A program made the position numbers and the translations under genes. A model generated the notes under the pieces. It searched no databases. It was not told the DNA's origin and saw nothing but the letters and a program-made list of their open reading frames with translations. This document shows, piece by piece, positions 31,345 through 37,210 of a DNA stretch of 37,210 nt. Location of the stretch: positions 1 to 37,210 of IMG/VR virus record IMGVR_UViG_3300021091_000193; one strand, given 5' to 3'. Within the stretch, counting starts at the first letter, position 1. Each line of letters opens with the position of its first letter. The stretch is from a virus.

Positions 31345-31824
31345 ATGAAGAATATTTTTGCACTCGCCGCCGCCTCTCTCGTCATGATGACGACTTTCGA
31401 TGCTGCGGCACAGGAAGTACGCTCGTCATCATACGTTTATGCTGGTCCGACGGTTGGCGCTGCGCTTAATCAGGGCGCGCTTGCTATTGGCGCTCTTGGT
31501 GGCTATCAGGTCAATCGATATGTGCGTGGCGAAGCGAACTTCGACCATGTAGTTAGTACACAGCCATACTCGTCCAAGTACCTTACTGGTAACGTAATTG
31601 TTCAGTATCCTATTTCGGGTCTTAGGGTGACACCCTACGCGCTGACTGGTCTAGGTTATCAGTGGCAGAATGGCCTTAATCAGGGCGTCTGGAATGTTGG
31701 CGGAGGTATGCGAACTGCGGTTACTCCAAACACAGACCTTGATCTTCGCTATCGTTACCTTCAGGGCATGACTAATCAGGCAAACGAGAATGTCGTAACC
31801 ATGGGTACTACATTCAGGTTCTAA
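31345..31824 (+). CDS. Outer-membrane beta-barrel protein
   Basis: 159 residues. A signal peptide MKNIFALAAASLVMMTTFDA with a cleavage site near AAAQ-EV (about residue 23) precedes alternating strands of aromatic and hydrophobic residues (YVYAGPTVGAAL, ITPYALTGLGYQWQ-like). It ends in MGTTFRF, with the terminal Phe that BAM recognises. It resembles small OmpA/OmpX-like 8-stranded barrels. AAAGGAATATT precedes the ATG. A perfect terminator follows, so it is a single-gene unit. Phage-encoded outer-membrane proteins can block superinfection; that is an inference. Confidence 0.85.
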   Translation: MKNIFALAAASLVMMTTFDAAAQEVRSSSYVYAGPTVGAALNQGALAIGALGGYQVNRYVRGEANFDHVVSTQPYSSKYLTGNVIVQYPISGLRVTPYALTGLGYQWQNGLNQGVWNVGGGMRTAVTPNTDLDLRYRYLQGMTNQANENVVTMGTTFRF

Positions 31825-31830
31825 TCTATG

Positions 31831-31867
31831 AACTGTCAGATAGGTTTATGATCTATCTGACAGTTTT
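31831..31867 (+). terminator. Rho-independent terminator after the outer-membrane gene
   Basis: AACTGTCAGATAG (31831-31843) and CTATCTGACAGTT (31853-31865) form a perfect 13-bp stem with a 9-nt loop, followed by TTTC. The T-run is short, but the stem is strong. Confidence 0.8.
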
Positions 31868-31917
31868 CATGTGGTCTATGAAATATAAGGCGACAGCTTA
31901 CGTACTAAGAACTATAT

Positions 31918-31994
31918 GGGCTCGTAGTTCAGTTGGTCAGAACGAGCCGCTCATAACGGTTATGTCGCAGGTTCGAGTCCTGCCGGGCCTACCA
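31918..31994 (+). tRNA. tRNA with anticodon CAU (Met or Ile2)
   Basis: 77 nt with encoded CCA. Acceptor GGGCTCG with CGGGCCT (G-U at 1-72), D-arm GTTC/GAAC, anticodon stem AGCCG/CGGTT around the loop CTCATAA, and T-arm GCAGG/CCTGC. Anticodon CAU could be elongator Met or Ile2 (lysidine-modified, reading AUA); C4-G69 is compatible with the latter. The phage genes use ATA often, so an AUA-reading tRNA would fit. Confidence 0.95.
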
Positions 31995-32044
31995 ATACGG
32001 TAAAATGTGAAGATGATAGTTTATGTGAGACTCTGTAGGAATCA

Positions 32045-33466
32045 ATGAAGAGCATTATTAAAGAATCCACAGTATACGATAATTGCATGGATCTCAAGGC
32101 TACAGAGTCGATGCCGACTGTAGCCAATTTCATCGATGATCCAACTTTTGCCAATCAGACACCGAAGTACAAATCGACGATCAAAAATATTGGCGGCGCT
32201 TATAAGTCAATCTATGTCAGCTTTCGCACCAAAGAAGACTTGCGAGAATTTGCCAATCTTATTAAGCAAGACGTATTGATCGATGAGATTTGGTATCCAG
32301 AATCCAGATCATTACTATTCGATAGTACTGATAAGGTTAGTGAGTATAAGTTTCTAGATAAGGACGCTATACCCAAGAAACCTAAGAAGAAACTGAAGCC
32401 TAACGCCGATAGTAAGTGGCGCAAGCTTTGGACAGGCATGCCTGAGTACGAGCAGGAAGACTGTGAGCCGTATCATAAAATTGATATGCGGTTTTATGAT
32501 AAAGCTGGATACATTGCGTTTGCGAAGATTGTTCAGCAAAATCTATCTGAAAACACCAGCAGCATTTGGTATCCTAAGCTAGATCGTGACGCCAACGCAA
32601 AGAAGCGGTGGGTAGAATCCAATGGTAATCACACCAACCCACAGTATCCACTCTATATCGTATCGAAGGGTCGTGCTGATAGTCGATTGACGGCACGATC
32701 ACTTGAACGTATGCAGGTACCATATTATATTGCTATTGAGCCACAAGACTATGAGTCCTATGCGGCCGTCATCGACCCCGCGAAGATTTTGGTACTGCCG
32801 TTCTCCAATCATGGCGATGGCCCGGGCCGTGCGCGTAACTGGTGTTGGGATCATGCTATCGCCCTAGGGGCAAAGCGCCACTGGGTGCTAGATGATAATA
32901 TCTCCGACTTCTATCGATTGCACCAGAACTTTCGTATTCGCACAGAGAGTGGTGCTATCTTTCGCGCAGCCGAAGACTTTGTAGATAGATTTGAAAATGT
33001 GCCTATCTCTGGTTTTCAGTATCGATTCTTCATTGCACCCAATGGCAAATATCCTGCATTTGTGACAAACACTCGCATTTATTCGGTGTTATTGATTGAT
33101 AACACCTGTAAGTTTAGATGGCGCGGTAGATACAATGAAGATACCGATATCTGTCTCCGCGTATTGAAAGCTGGGCAATGTACCATCCAGTTCAACGCAT
33201 TTTTGCAGGGCAAGGCCGCAACGCAGACACTCGGTGGTGGTAATACCGCAGAGTTCTATGCGGCTGAGGGCACTGATCCTAAGTCTCATATGCTCTATCA
33301 GATGCATCCAGACGTTACAACAAAGGTCATTCGGTATGGCCGCGAACATCATTATGTTGATTACAATCAGTTTAAAAAGAATAAATTGATCATGAAGCCG
33401 AACATTTCGATTCCAGTAGGCATCAATAACTACGGTATGGAATTGATTACTGACTTTAAGGGCTGA
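32045..33466 (+). CDS. TET-associated glycosyltransferase (TAGT-like)
   Basis: 473 residues. Residues about 200-473 match the TAGT pattern: YPLYIVSKGRADSRLTARSL, VPYYIAIEPQDYESYAAVID and PAKILVLPFSNHGDGPGRAR, then HWVLDDNISDFYRLH, RWRGRYNEDTDICLRVLKAG and LGGGNTAEFYAAEG. TAGTs glycosylate 5-hydroxymethylpyrimidines in DNA, usually with a TET/JBP oxygenase, which is not in this window. Residues about 25-190 contain two copies of a W-x2-MP/WYPE-like module (SIYVSFRTKEDLREFANLIK...IWYPE and KIDMRFYDKAGYIAFAKIVQ...IWYPK). AGGAATC precedes the ATG. DNA hypermodification is inferred. Confidence 0.85.
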   Translation: MKSIIKESTVYDNCMDLKATESMPTVANFIDDPTFANQTPKYKSTIKNIGGAYKSIYVSFRTKEDLREFANLIKQDVLIDEIWYPESRSLLFDSTDKVSEYKFLDKDAIPKKPKKKLKPNADSKWRKLWTGMPEYEQEDCEPYHKIDMRFYDKAGYIAFAKIVQQNLSENTSSIWYPKLDRDANAKKRWVESNGNHTNPQYPLYIVSKGRADSRLTARSLERMQVPYYIAIEPQDYESYAAVIDPAKILVLPFSNHGDGPGRARNWCWDHAIALGAKRHWVLDDNISDFYRLHQNFRIRTESGAIFRAAEDFVDRFENVPISGFQYRFFIAPNGKYPAFVTNTRIYSVLLIDNTCKFRWRGRYNEDTDICLRVLKAGQCTIQFNAFLQGKAATQTLGGGNTAEFYAAEGTDPKSHMLYQMHPDVTTKVIRYGREHHYVDYNQFKKNKLIMKPNISIPVGINNYGMELITDFKG

Positions 33467-33467
33467 T

Positions 33468-33548
33468 GTGGCAAAAAATAATGCTCTTGATGAATATCTA
33501 AATCTATGTGCTAAATTTTGCGATGAAGAGTTGATCATAATAATTTAA
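33468..33548 (+). CDS. Possible small ORF (26 residues), low confidence
   Basis: GTG 33468 lies 1 nt after the TAGT gene stop. Product MAKNNALDEYLNLCAKFCDE then ELIIII has two Cys and a hydrophobic C-terminus. No ribosome site beyond the coupled stop. Could be a translational tail or noise. Confidence 0.25.
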   Translation: MAKNNALDEYLNLCAKFCDEELIIII

Positions 33549-33577
33549 CATCTTGGATTTAGTCAAGACCGATATTT

Positions 33578-33664
33578 CAATAATATTATTGTGTGTGCTG
33601 CCCAAACAAAGTAACAATATTATCAGCGATTTCACTAGACAATCGTGTCTGATCATGTTACAGT
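33578..33664 (+). repeat. Hairpin-plus-promoter module, copy B (variant stem)
   Basis: The left arm CAATAATATTATTG (33578-33591) is a 14-bp palindrome in itself. The right arm AACAATATTATC is 3 nt shorter, so the stem has a bulge. Then GATTTCAC, TAGACA (33636-33641), 17 nt and TACAGT (33659-33664). It would transcribe the tRNA at 33724. A separate TATAAT at 33710-33715 without a good -35 is also near the tRNA start. Confidence 0.65.
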
Positions 33665-33723
33665 GAGTGAACATTTATGATCTTCGGCACCAATTCAAAT
33701 TAGGGATAGTATAATTTACTAAT

Positions 33724-33815
33724 CGGCGTGACACCGGGATGGTGGGGAGGCCCTTATAAAGCCTTTAGCAGTGGACGACTGTTTCTTGTGGGTTCGAATC
33801 CCACCGCGCCGACCA
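33724..33815 (+). tRNA. Unusual tRNA-like gene with long variable arm, anticodon probably UAU
   Basis: 92 nt with encoded CCA. Acceptor CGGCGTG/CGCGCCG (with one G-U) and T-arm GTGGG-TTCGAAT-CCCAC are intact. The D-arm CACC-GGGAT-GGTG has a loop of only 5 nt and lacks the usual GG. Stem AGGCC/AGCCT has a C-A mismatch at 31-39, loop CTTATAA. The variable arm (AGCAGT-GGACG-ACTGTT) is class II length. Anticodon UAU would read AUA (Ile), which is odd for a class II tRNA. It may be a novel type or a decaying gene. Confidence 0.6.
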
Positions 33816-33844
33816 AATTTTAACTCTTTACTCGGTAAAGTATT

Positions 33845-33946
33845 ATGAAATATAAACTCCTAATCAAATCCGGTAATGAGCACCGAGGCGGTGAGCGCGG
33901 CTTACATATACGGCGAAGTATGAAAAACAAAGAAGTAAAATTATGA
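33845..33946 (+). CDS. Possible small basic peptide, 33 residues
   Basis: ATG 33845 follows the tRNA; product MKYKLLIKSGNEHRGGERGL then HIRRSMKNKEVKL, basic. Its stop overlaps the next ATG (ATGA), suggesting coupling. GGTAAAG might serve as ribosome site, and a hairpin CTTTAC-TCG-GTAAAG (33826-33840) just upstream may trim the tRNA 3' end or shield this site. Confidence 0.35.
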   Translation: MKYKLLIKSGNEHRGGERGLHIRRSMKNKEVKL

Positions 33947-34509
33947 AAATTTATATGGGTCCCTATAGGAGTTTGTATATTAGCCCATACATGTTGACTG
34001 ACTGTCTAAAGATATTTGGCGTATCGGAAGAACGTCGCGACACAATCGCAGTATATTTATGCGACACTTGGGTAAACACTTTCTGTGAGTGGGTGATGGC
34101 CCGCTCTATATTCAAGCGAAGAATTAAGATTAGAATCGATCATTATGATATCTGGAATATGGACGAGACTATTTATAGTATCGTTCATCCCATGCTGATT
34201 CAATTAAAGTTAAAAAAATGTGGAGCTCCTTATGTAAAAGATTCGGATGTTCCCGAGCATCTTCGTTCGACCGCAGCTCCAGCTAAAAAGAACGAGTGGG
34301 ATATTGATGATTATCATTTCGATAGATTCAATTGGATATTGGATGAAATGATCTGGGCGTTCGATACTGATGCACGAAACAAAGAGGAAGATATTTATTT
34401 TTCCATTCTCCCAGAAGAGCGCGGAAGAGAGTTACTGGAAATCATGCAGGATCGTAAACAGAATGCTAATCGCCTATTCGGAGTATATCTATCTTCTTTA
34501 TGGGATTGA
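33943..34509 (+). CDS. Conserved phage protein of unknown function
   Basis: 188 residues. MKIYMGPYRSLYISPYMLTD, FKRRIKIRIDHYDIWNMDET, HPMLIQLKLKKCGAPYV, VPEHLRSTAA and WILDEMIWAFDTDARN are landmarks of a family seen in many dsDNA phages. The function is unknown. The family's pattern (RxKIRID.YDxWxMDxT, then PMLxQLKxxKxGxPxVxDxDVPExLRST) is complete, so the gene should be intact. Co-translation with the small ORF before it (ATGA) is likely. Confidence 0.75.
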   Translation: MKIYMGPYRSLYISPYMLTDCLKIFGVSEERRDTIAVYLCDTWVNTFCEWVMARSIFKRRIKIRIDHYDIWNMDETIYSIVHPMLIQLKLKKCGAPYVKDSDVPEHLRSTAAPAKKNEWDIDDYHFDRFNWILDEMIWAFDTDARNKEEDIYFSILPEERGRELLEIMQDRKQNANRLFGVYLSSLWD

Positions 34510-34543
34510 TAGTTTACAATTTTAGCAATAAGTCAACCATGGC

Positions 34544-34572
34544 TTGACAATATGACTATGACTGTGTATAAT
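34544..34572 (+). promoter_or_regulatory. Perfect promoter abutting the deaminase start codon (leaderless)
   Basis: TTGACA (34544-34549), 17 nt, TATAAT (34567-34572), 6 nt and ATG at 34579. Perfect consensus with the predicted start on the A of the ATG, and no Shine-Dalgarno sequence. It is one of the two clearest examples of the pattern. Confidence 0.85.
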
Positions 34573-34578
34573 AATAAT

Positions 34579-34974
34579 ATGAAGCTTCATCAAGACTATG
34601 TAATTTCTATTGCCAAATCGGCTAATGCGTCTGGATACCATTTTGGTGCCGTTATATTTGATCGGCGGAGTGTGATATCTACCGGATGGTGCCAGAAAAA
34701 GACTCATCCACGGCAAGCCCGCTATATGATGCGCTGGGCTCATTCATATAAGCGCAACAATACTTGGCTACACGCCGAAATGCACTCTCTTATTTGTGCG
34801 CGGACGGATGTTACGGGTTGCGATATGATCGTGGCTCGGTGGGCTGCCAATAGGATCAGGGCCAGTCACCCGTGTATGGCGTGCTGGCAGGCCATAACCG
34901 TAGCCGGTATTCGTAGAGTGTGGTATTGGTCAGAACATGATAATGCCTGGGTATATCGCAACGTAAATCAGTAG
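34579..34974 (+). CDS. Cytidine/deoxycytidylate deaminase-like protein
   Basis: 131 residues, starting at ATG 34579 where the promoter geometry predicts the mRNA end; an in-frame ATG at 34552 lies within the promoter. Zinc motif H65-A-E67 (TWLHAEMHSL) and P-C99-x2-C102 (HPCMACWQAI) give the deaminase site. The family converts dCMP to dUMP or similar. With ThyX it would supply dTMP. T4 Cd is longer (193 residues). Substrate (dCMP, cytidine or other) is not certain. Copy C of the hairpin-promoter module follows. Confidence 0.85.
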   Translation: MKLHQDYVISIAKSANASGYHFGAVIFDRRSVISTGWCQKKTHPRQARYMMRWAHSYKRNNTWLHAEMHSLICARTDVTGCDMIVARWAANRIRASHPCMACWQAITVAGIRRVWYWSEHDNAWVYRNVNQ

Positions 34975-34975
34975 A

Positions 34976-35060
34976 GTAATATTATTGCTCATAATACCTT
35001 AACAAAGCAATAATATTACCGTCGATTTTGGTAGACAAATGCCCTAAGCTATGTTAGGAT
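34976..35060 (+). repeat. Hairpin-plus-promoter module, copy C
   Basis: GTAATATTATTGCT (34976-34989) and AGCAATAATATTAC (35006-35019) form a perfect 14-bp stem with a 16-nt loop. CGTCGATTTTGG, TAGACA (35032-35037), 17 nt, TAGGAT (35055-35060) and 6 nt to ATG 35067 follow. Closest in sequence to copy A. It starts 1 nt after the deaminase stop, so it could also serve as the end of that transcript. Confidence 0.8.
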
Positions 35061-35066
35061 TATAAT

Positions 35067-35303
35067 ATGATGAAACTTACACGAATGTCTAACAATGTCG
35101 CGGTTCTTGCATTACCTGAGGGTGTGGAAGTTCTTTTCTCGTATGATACTCCGATTGCGGCGTTTGTGCCGGGTCAGGGCTATATGATCACTAGCACCAA
35201 ATATAGTAAAACTACTACAAAGCATGGTAATTCTTGGGGACCAAAGGTAAAGACTATTGTGCCTCAGACAGTGATAGACCAGCTTATGAGTGTAAAGTCC
35301 TAA
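35067..35303 (+). CDS. Small conserved phage protein, 78 residues
   Basis: MMKLTRMSNNVAVLALPEGV then EVLFSYDTPIAAFVPGQGYM, with KYSKTTTKHGNSWG, is a short pattern shared by many phages (YF/SYxTPVAA...TTTKHxNxW). The function is unknown. The ATG lies at the predicted start of copy C's transcript, without a ribosome site, so it looks leaderless. Short beta-rich protein; no enzyme motif. Confidence 0.65.
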   Translation: MMKLTRMSNNVAVLALPEGVEVLFSYDTPIAAFVPGQGYMITSTKYSKTTTKHGNSWGPKVKTIVPQTVIDQLMSVKS

Positions 35304-35337
35304 TCATTACGCTGAAAACAAATATACAGAGTAAATT

Positions 35338-36087
35338 ATGTCTACACAACTTCATTCGTTTATCACTAATGTTCTTAAAATGCCGCATTATGCTAACGAT
35401 GCCGCCGGTTCCGGTGTGAAACATAATTCACACGAAGATGCATTGACCGAGGAACTAGTAAAAGTTGGTTATGTAGAGATTGTTCAGGATTCGGTTGGTC
35501 TTAATCGAAACAACAAACCTAAGAAAATCAAGAGGTTTCCGAAACTTAGACGAAGCACCCTAAAAGCGGCAATCCAGTCTAATGATCAACAGCGCGAGAT
35601 TGCAAAACTCGTCAATGGAATGAATCCTGGAGACTTTATTCGCCAGCCCTGTGGTAGCCAGAGTTTTCCGGACTTTCTTGTATGTGATTTTTCTGGTAAT
35701 TTTGTGCTCGCTGAAGCCAAAAGCGGGGGAGATCGGACAAAGGGTGGCAGGGTTCCTGCTTGGAATGATAGCCTTATCAAGCAAGATGCTGTCTATATTT
35801 TTAGTTCAGGATTCTATAACCAAACAACAGTTTTTCTTGGTCAAGACGTGCTTGATCATGCCCGAGAACAAGTTTTGAATGCCCGACATCAAATGATTCG
35901 GGACCTTGTCGAAAAGACCAAAGCGATTTTAGATTCAATGCCTGACCCTTATAACCGAGGATTCAATCTTGCTTATGCTCGTCCTAAGTTTGAACAACGC
36001 GGCGGCAACAACAAAGTAGATTACTTCGCTCATTCCGATCGGAAGAATTGCGAACAGAATGTTCTTAAGTTTGCTCTTGAGCAATAA
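35338..36087 (+). CDS. PD-(D/E)XK restriction-endonuclease-like protein
   Basis: 249 residues. The catalytic signature is P111-D112 ... E126-A-K128 in SFPDFLVCD...VLAEAKSGG, preceded by PGDFIRQPCGSQ. The later WNDSLIKQDAVYIFSSGFYN resembles type II restriction enzymes of the same broad type. Only 11 nt separate its stop from a DNA methyltransferase, so this is probably a restriction-modification pair. Recognition site unknown. Ribosome site is weak. The nuclease might degrade host or rival DNA; the phage genome would be protected by methylation. Confidence 0.75.
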   Translation: MSTQLHSFITNVLKMPHYANDAAGSGVKHNSHEDALTEELVKVGYVEIVQDSVGLNRNNKPKKIKRFPKLRRSTLKAAIQSNDQQREIAKLVNGMNPGDFIRQPCGSQSFPDFLVCDFSGNFVLAEAKSGGDRTKGGRVPAWNDSLIKQDAVYIFSSGFYNQTTVFLGQDVLDHAREQVLNARHQMIRDLVEKTKAILDSMPDPYNRGFNLAYARPKFEQRGGNNKVDYFAHSDRKNCEQNVLKFALEQ

Positions 36088-36098
36088 TAAATACTACT

Positions 36099-37034
36099 AT
36101 GAAGAATAAATTTAATCTAATCTGTGGCGACAATGTTGCTATAATGAAGCAACTACCCGAAAACTCAATTGATGCTTGTATCACCGATCCGCCCTACGGT
36201 ATGGACATAGCTGGTGTCGGGTGGGATCACAATGTTCCTCCAGTTGACACTTGGCGAGAAGTTTATCGTGTGCTTAAGCCAGGTGCCTTTGTGCTTAGTT
36301 TTTGTTCGCCTGAATTTTATCATCGAATGGCTGTAGCGGTAGAGGATGCCGGGTTTCGTCCCTTAGATATGGTAGTGTGGATGGTCACTACAAAGATGGC
36401 TAAGGCTAATCGACTGAAGCCGGCACATGAGCCAATCTTTGTAGCACAAAAGCCACTTGACGGAAGCATTGAGAAGAATTTTGAAAAGTGGGGTTGTGGC
36501 AAGATTAACACTTCGACTACTCGTGTACCATGGGATGGTAAACCGCCAACTGGTTGGATTAAAGGTGGAACTAAGCGCAGGGCGTTTGGTGGCGCAGTCG
36601 AAAAAGCTTCAGATCAACTTGTAAAAGAAACCGAAGATGCTAACCCGAATGGACGCTACCCTAGTAATATCATTGGTTACTTCGACGAACCCGATCATCA
36701 GAAATATTTCTATGCGCCTCGGGCGACCCGCAAAGAGCGAGGAGAGTATAATGATCATCCTACACCTAAGCCTATTTCATTGATGAGATATTTGTGCCGA
36801 GTGTATTCTCCAAAAGGCGGATTGATTATTGATCCTTTTATGGGTTCCGGCACAACTGGTATAGGTGCTCTTCATGAAGGATGTGATTTCATTGGCATAG
36901 ATATGACGCAACATTATGTTGATATTACGACTCGTCGTATAAATGACAATTATAACTCTAACGAAGTTATTGAAAAATTATTTGAATACGAAAATGAGAG
37001 ACAGACAGAGCGCCTTTCTACTCTATATCTATAA
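36099..37034 (+). CDS. DNA methyltransferase (N6-adenine/N4-cytosine type)
   Basis: 311 residues. Motif IV ITDPPYGMDI (DPPY 30-33) comes first and motif I DPFMGSGTTGIGAL (about 245-258) comes last, giving the beta-type order. HPTPKPISLMRYLCRV precedes motif I. It methylates the exocyclic amine of adenine or cytosine in a sequence-specific way. Its nearest partner is the nuclease upstream. The 3' end of the nuclease gene contains AATAAATA, which resembles a late promoter but is too close to the ATG to trust. Confidence 0.9.
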   Translation: MKNKFNLICGDNVAIMKQLPENSIDACITDPPYGMDIAGVGWDHNVPPVDTWREVYRVLKPGAFVLSFCSPEFYHRMAVAVEDAGFRPLDMVVWMVTTKMAKANRLKPAHEPIFVAQKPLDGSIEKNFEKWGCGKINTSTTRVPWDGKPPTGWIKGGTKRRAFGGAVEKASDQLVKETEDANPNGRYPSNIIGYFDEPDHQKYFYAPRATRKERGEYNDHPTPKPISLMRYLCRVYSPKGGLIIDPFMGSGTTGIGALHEGCDFIGIDMTQHYVDITTRRINDNYNSNEVIEKLFEYENERQTERLSTLYL

Positions 37035-37058
37035 GAAAGCCATGCTCAAAAGGAGATT

Positions 37059-37210
37059 ATGTTGTTAGACTGTATGATAATTGGCGACTCAATAGCCGTT
37101 GGCACTCAGATGTTCTGGAAAGAGTGCGCGTTATACGGCAAGGGAGGTATCAACTCCTGGCAGTGGAATCAGTCATGGAACGTGCTTACAAAAAACGCCG
37201 ACCGAGCAGT
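37059..37210 (+). CDS. SGNH/GDSL hydrolase-like protein, N-terminus (partial)
   Basis: Open to the window edge. AAAAGGAGATT precedes ATG 37059; TTG 37062 would give a better spacing. The product begins MLLDCMIIGDSIAVGTQMFW followed by KECALYGKGGINSWQW. GDSIAVG is the block I motif of SGNH/GDSL esterases with the nucleophile Ser. The fold and the rest of the motifs lie outside the window. It could act on glycans or cell-wall esters. Confidence 0.7.
   Translation, partial: MLLDCMIIGDSIAVGTQMFWKECALYGKGGINSWQWNQSWNVLTKNADRA

Noticed and set aside
33724-33815. Suppressor tRNA reading UAA.
   Set aside because: An anticodon of UUA would require shifting the loop so that U33 is lost. TAA, TAG and TGA are all used as ordinary stops across the window.
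36086-36093. AATAAATA, near-late promoter at the start of the methyltransferase gene.
   Set aside because: It overlaps the end of the nuclease gene and is only 6 nt from the ATG, too close for a normal late leader, and has one mismatch.
1-37210. CRISPR arrays, transposases, integrases or attachment sites.
   Set aside because: No repeat-spacer pattern, no transposase-like ORF and no integrase were seen; the only repeats are the hairpin-promoter modules.

Overview
This window looks like part of the genome of a T4-superfamily myovirus of a Gram-negative host. All genes but one minus-strand regulatory signal are on the + strand and tightly packed, with ATGA/TGATG overlaps throughout. The diagnostic T4 core genes are gp44 (C-terminal end only), gp62, RegA, DNA polymerase gp43, UvsX, helicase gp41 and primase gp61, joined by NrdA/NrdB and ThyX. 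An encoded outer-membrane beta-barrel protein implies a host with an outer membrane. An alphaproteobacterial host is my inference only, from apparent leaderless genes and tRNA/IscU style.

Layout. 1-10.96 kb is a replication block: clamp loader end, RegA, a probable capsid protein, an IscU/IscA pair, Hsp20, an LSm-like protein, gp43, two conserved T4-family proteins, a small ORF, UvsX and gp41. 11-14.7 kb follows a possible late promoter and holds a zincin-like protein, a HAD phosphatase-like protein, two unknown proteins and a KYDG ligase-like nucleotidyltransferase. 14.9-21.2 kb is a late/structural region behind perfect TATAAATA late promoters: a 925-residue mosaic protein, a head-core-like protein, two virion proteins and three conserved T4-family proteins. 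21.2-25.8 kb returns to nucleotide metabolism and priming (gp61, ThyX, NrdA, NrdB, zinc ribbon). 25.8-29.6 kb has a GIY-YIG protein, a methyltransferase, three glycosyltransferase-like genes and a SpeD-like gene. 29.6-37.2 kb is an accessory region built of small cassettes separated by repeated hairpin-plus-promoter modules. It carries a Bax-inhibitor-1/YccA-like protein, the outer-membrane barrel, two tRNA genes, a TET-associated glycosyltransferase (DNA hypermodification), a deaminase, and a PD-(D/E)XK nuclease beside a DNA methyltransferase (probable restriction-modification pair).

How the genes work together. The deaminase, ThyX and NrdAB would feed dNTPs to a gp43/44/62/41/61 replisome with UvsX recombination. 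The TAGT glycosyltransferase and the methyltransferase would alter phage DNA, while the nuclease could attack unmodified DNA. Packaged proteins appear to be marked by a T4-like capsid-targeting decapeptide.

The most unusual signals are four. (1) Six promoters of the form TTGACA/TTTACA/TAGACA-N17-TANNNT are followed 5-6 nt later by ATG, so replication genes look leaderless; one lies inside a gene and would make a shortened isoform. (2) Two proteins share the T4 capsid-targeting pattern, one of them a ligase-like enzyme. (3) A consensus promoter on the minus strand lies where no minus-strand gene exists. (4) Three copies of an AT-rich hairpin plus promoter module occur in the accessory region. 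All family assignments come from reading motifs by eye, without database searches.
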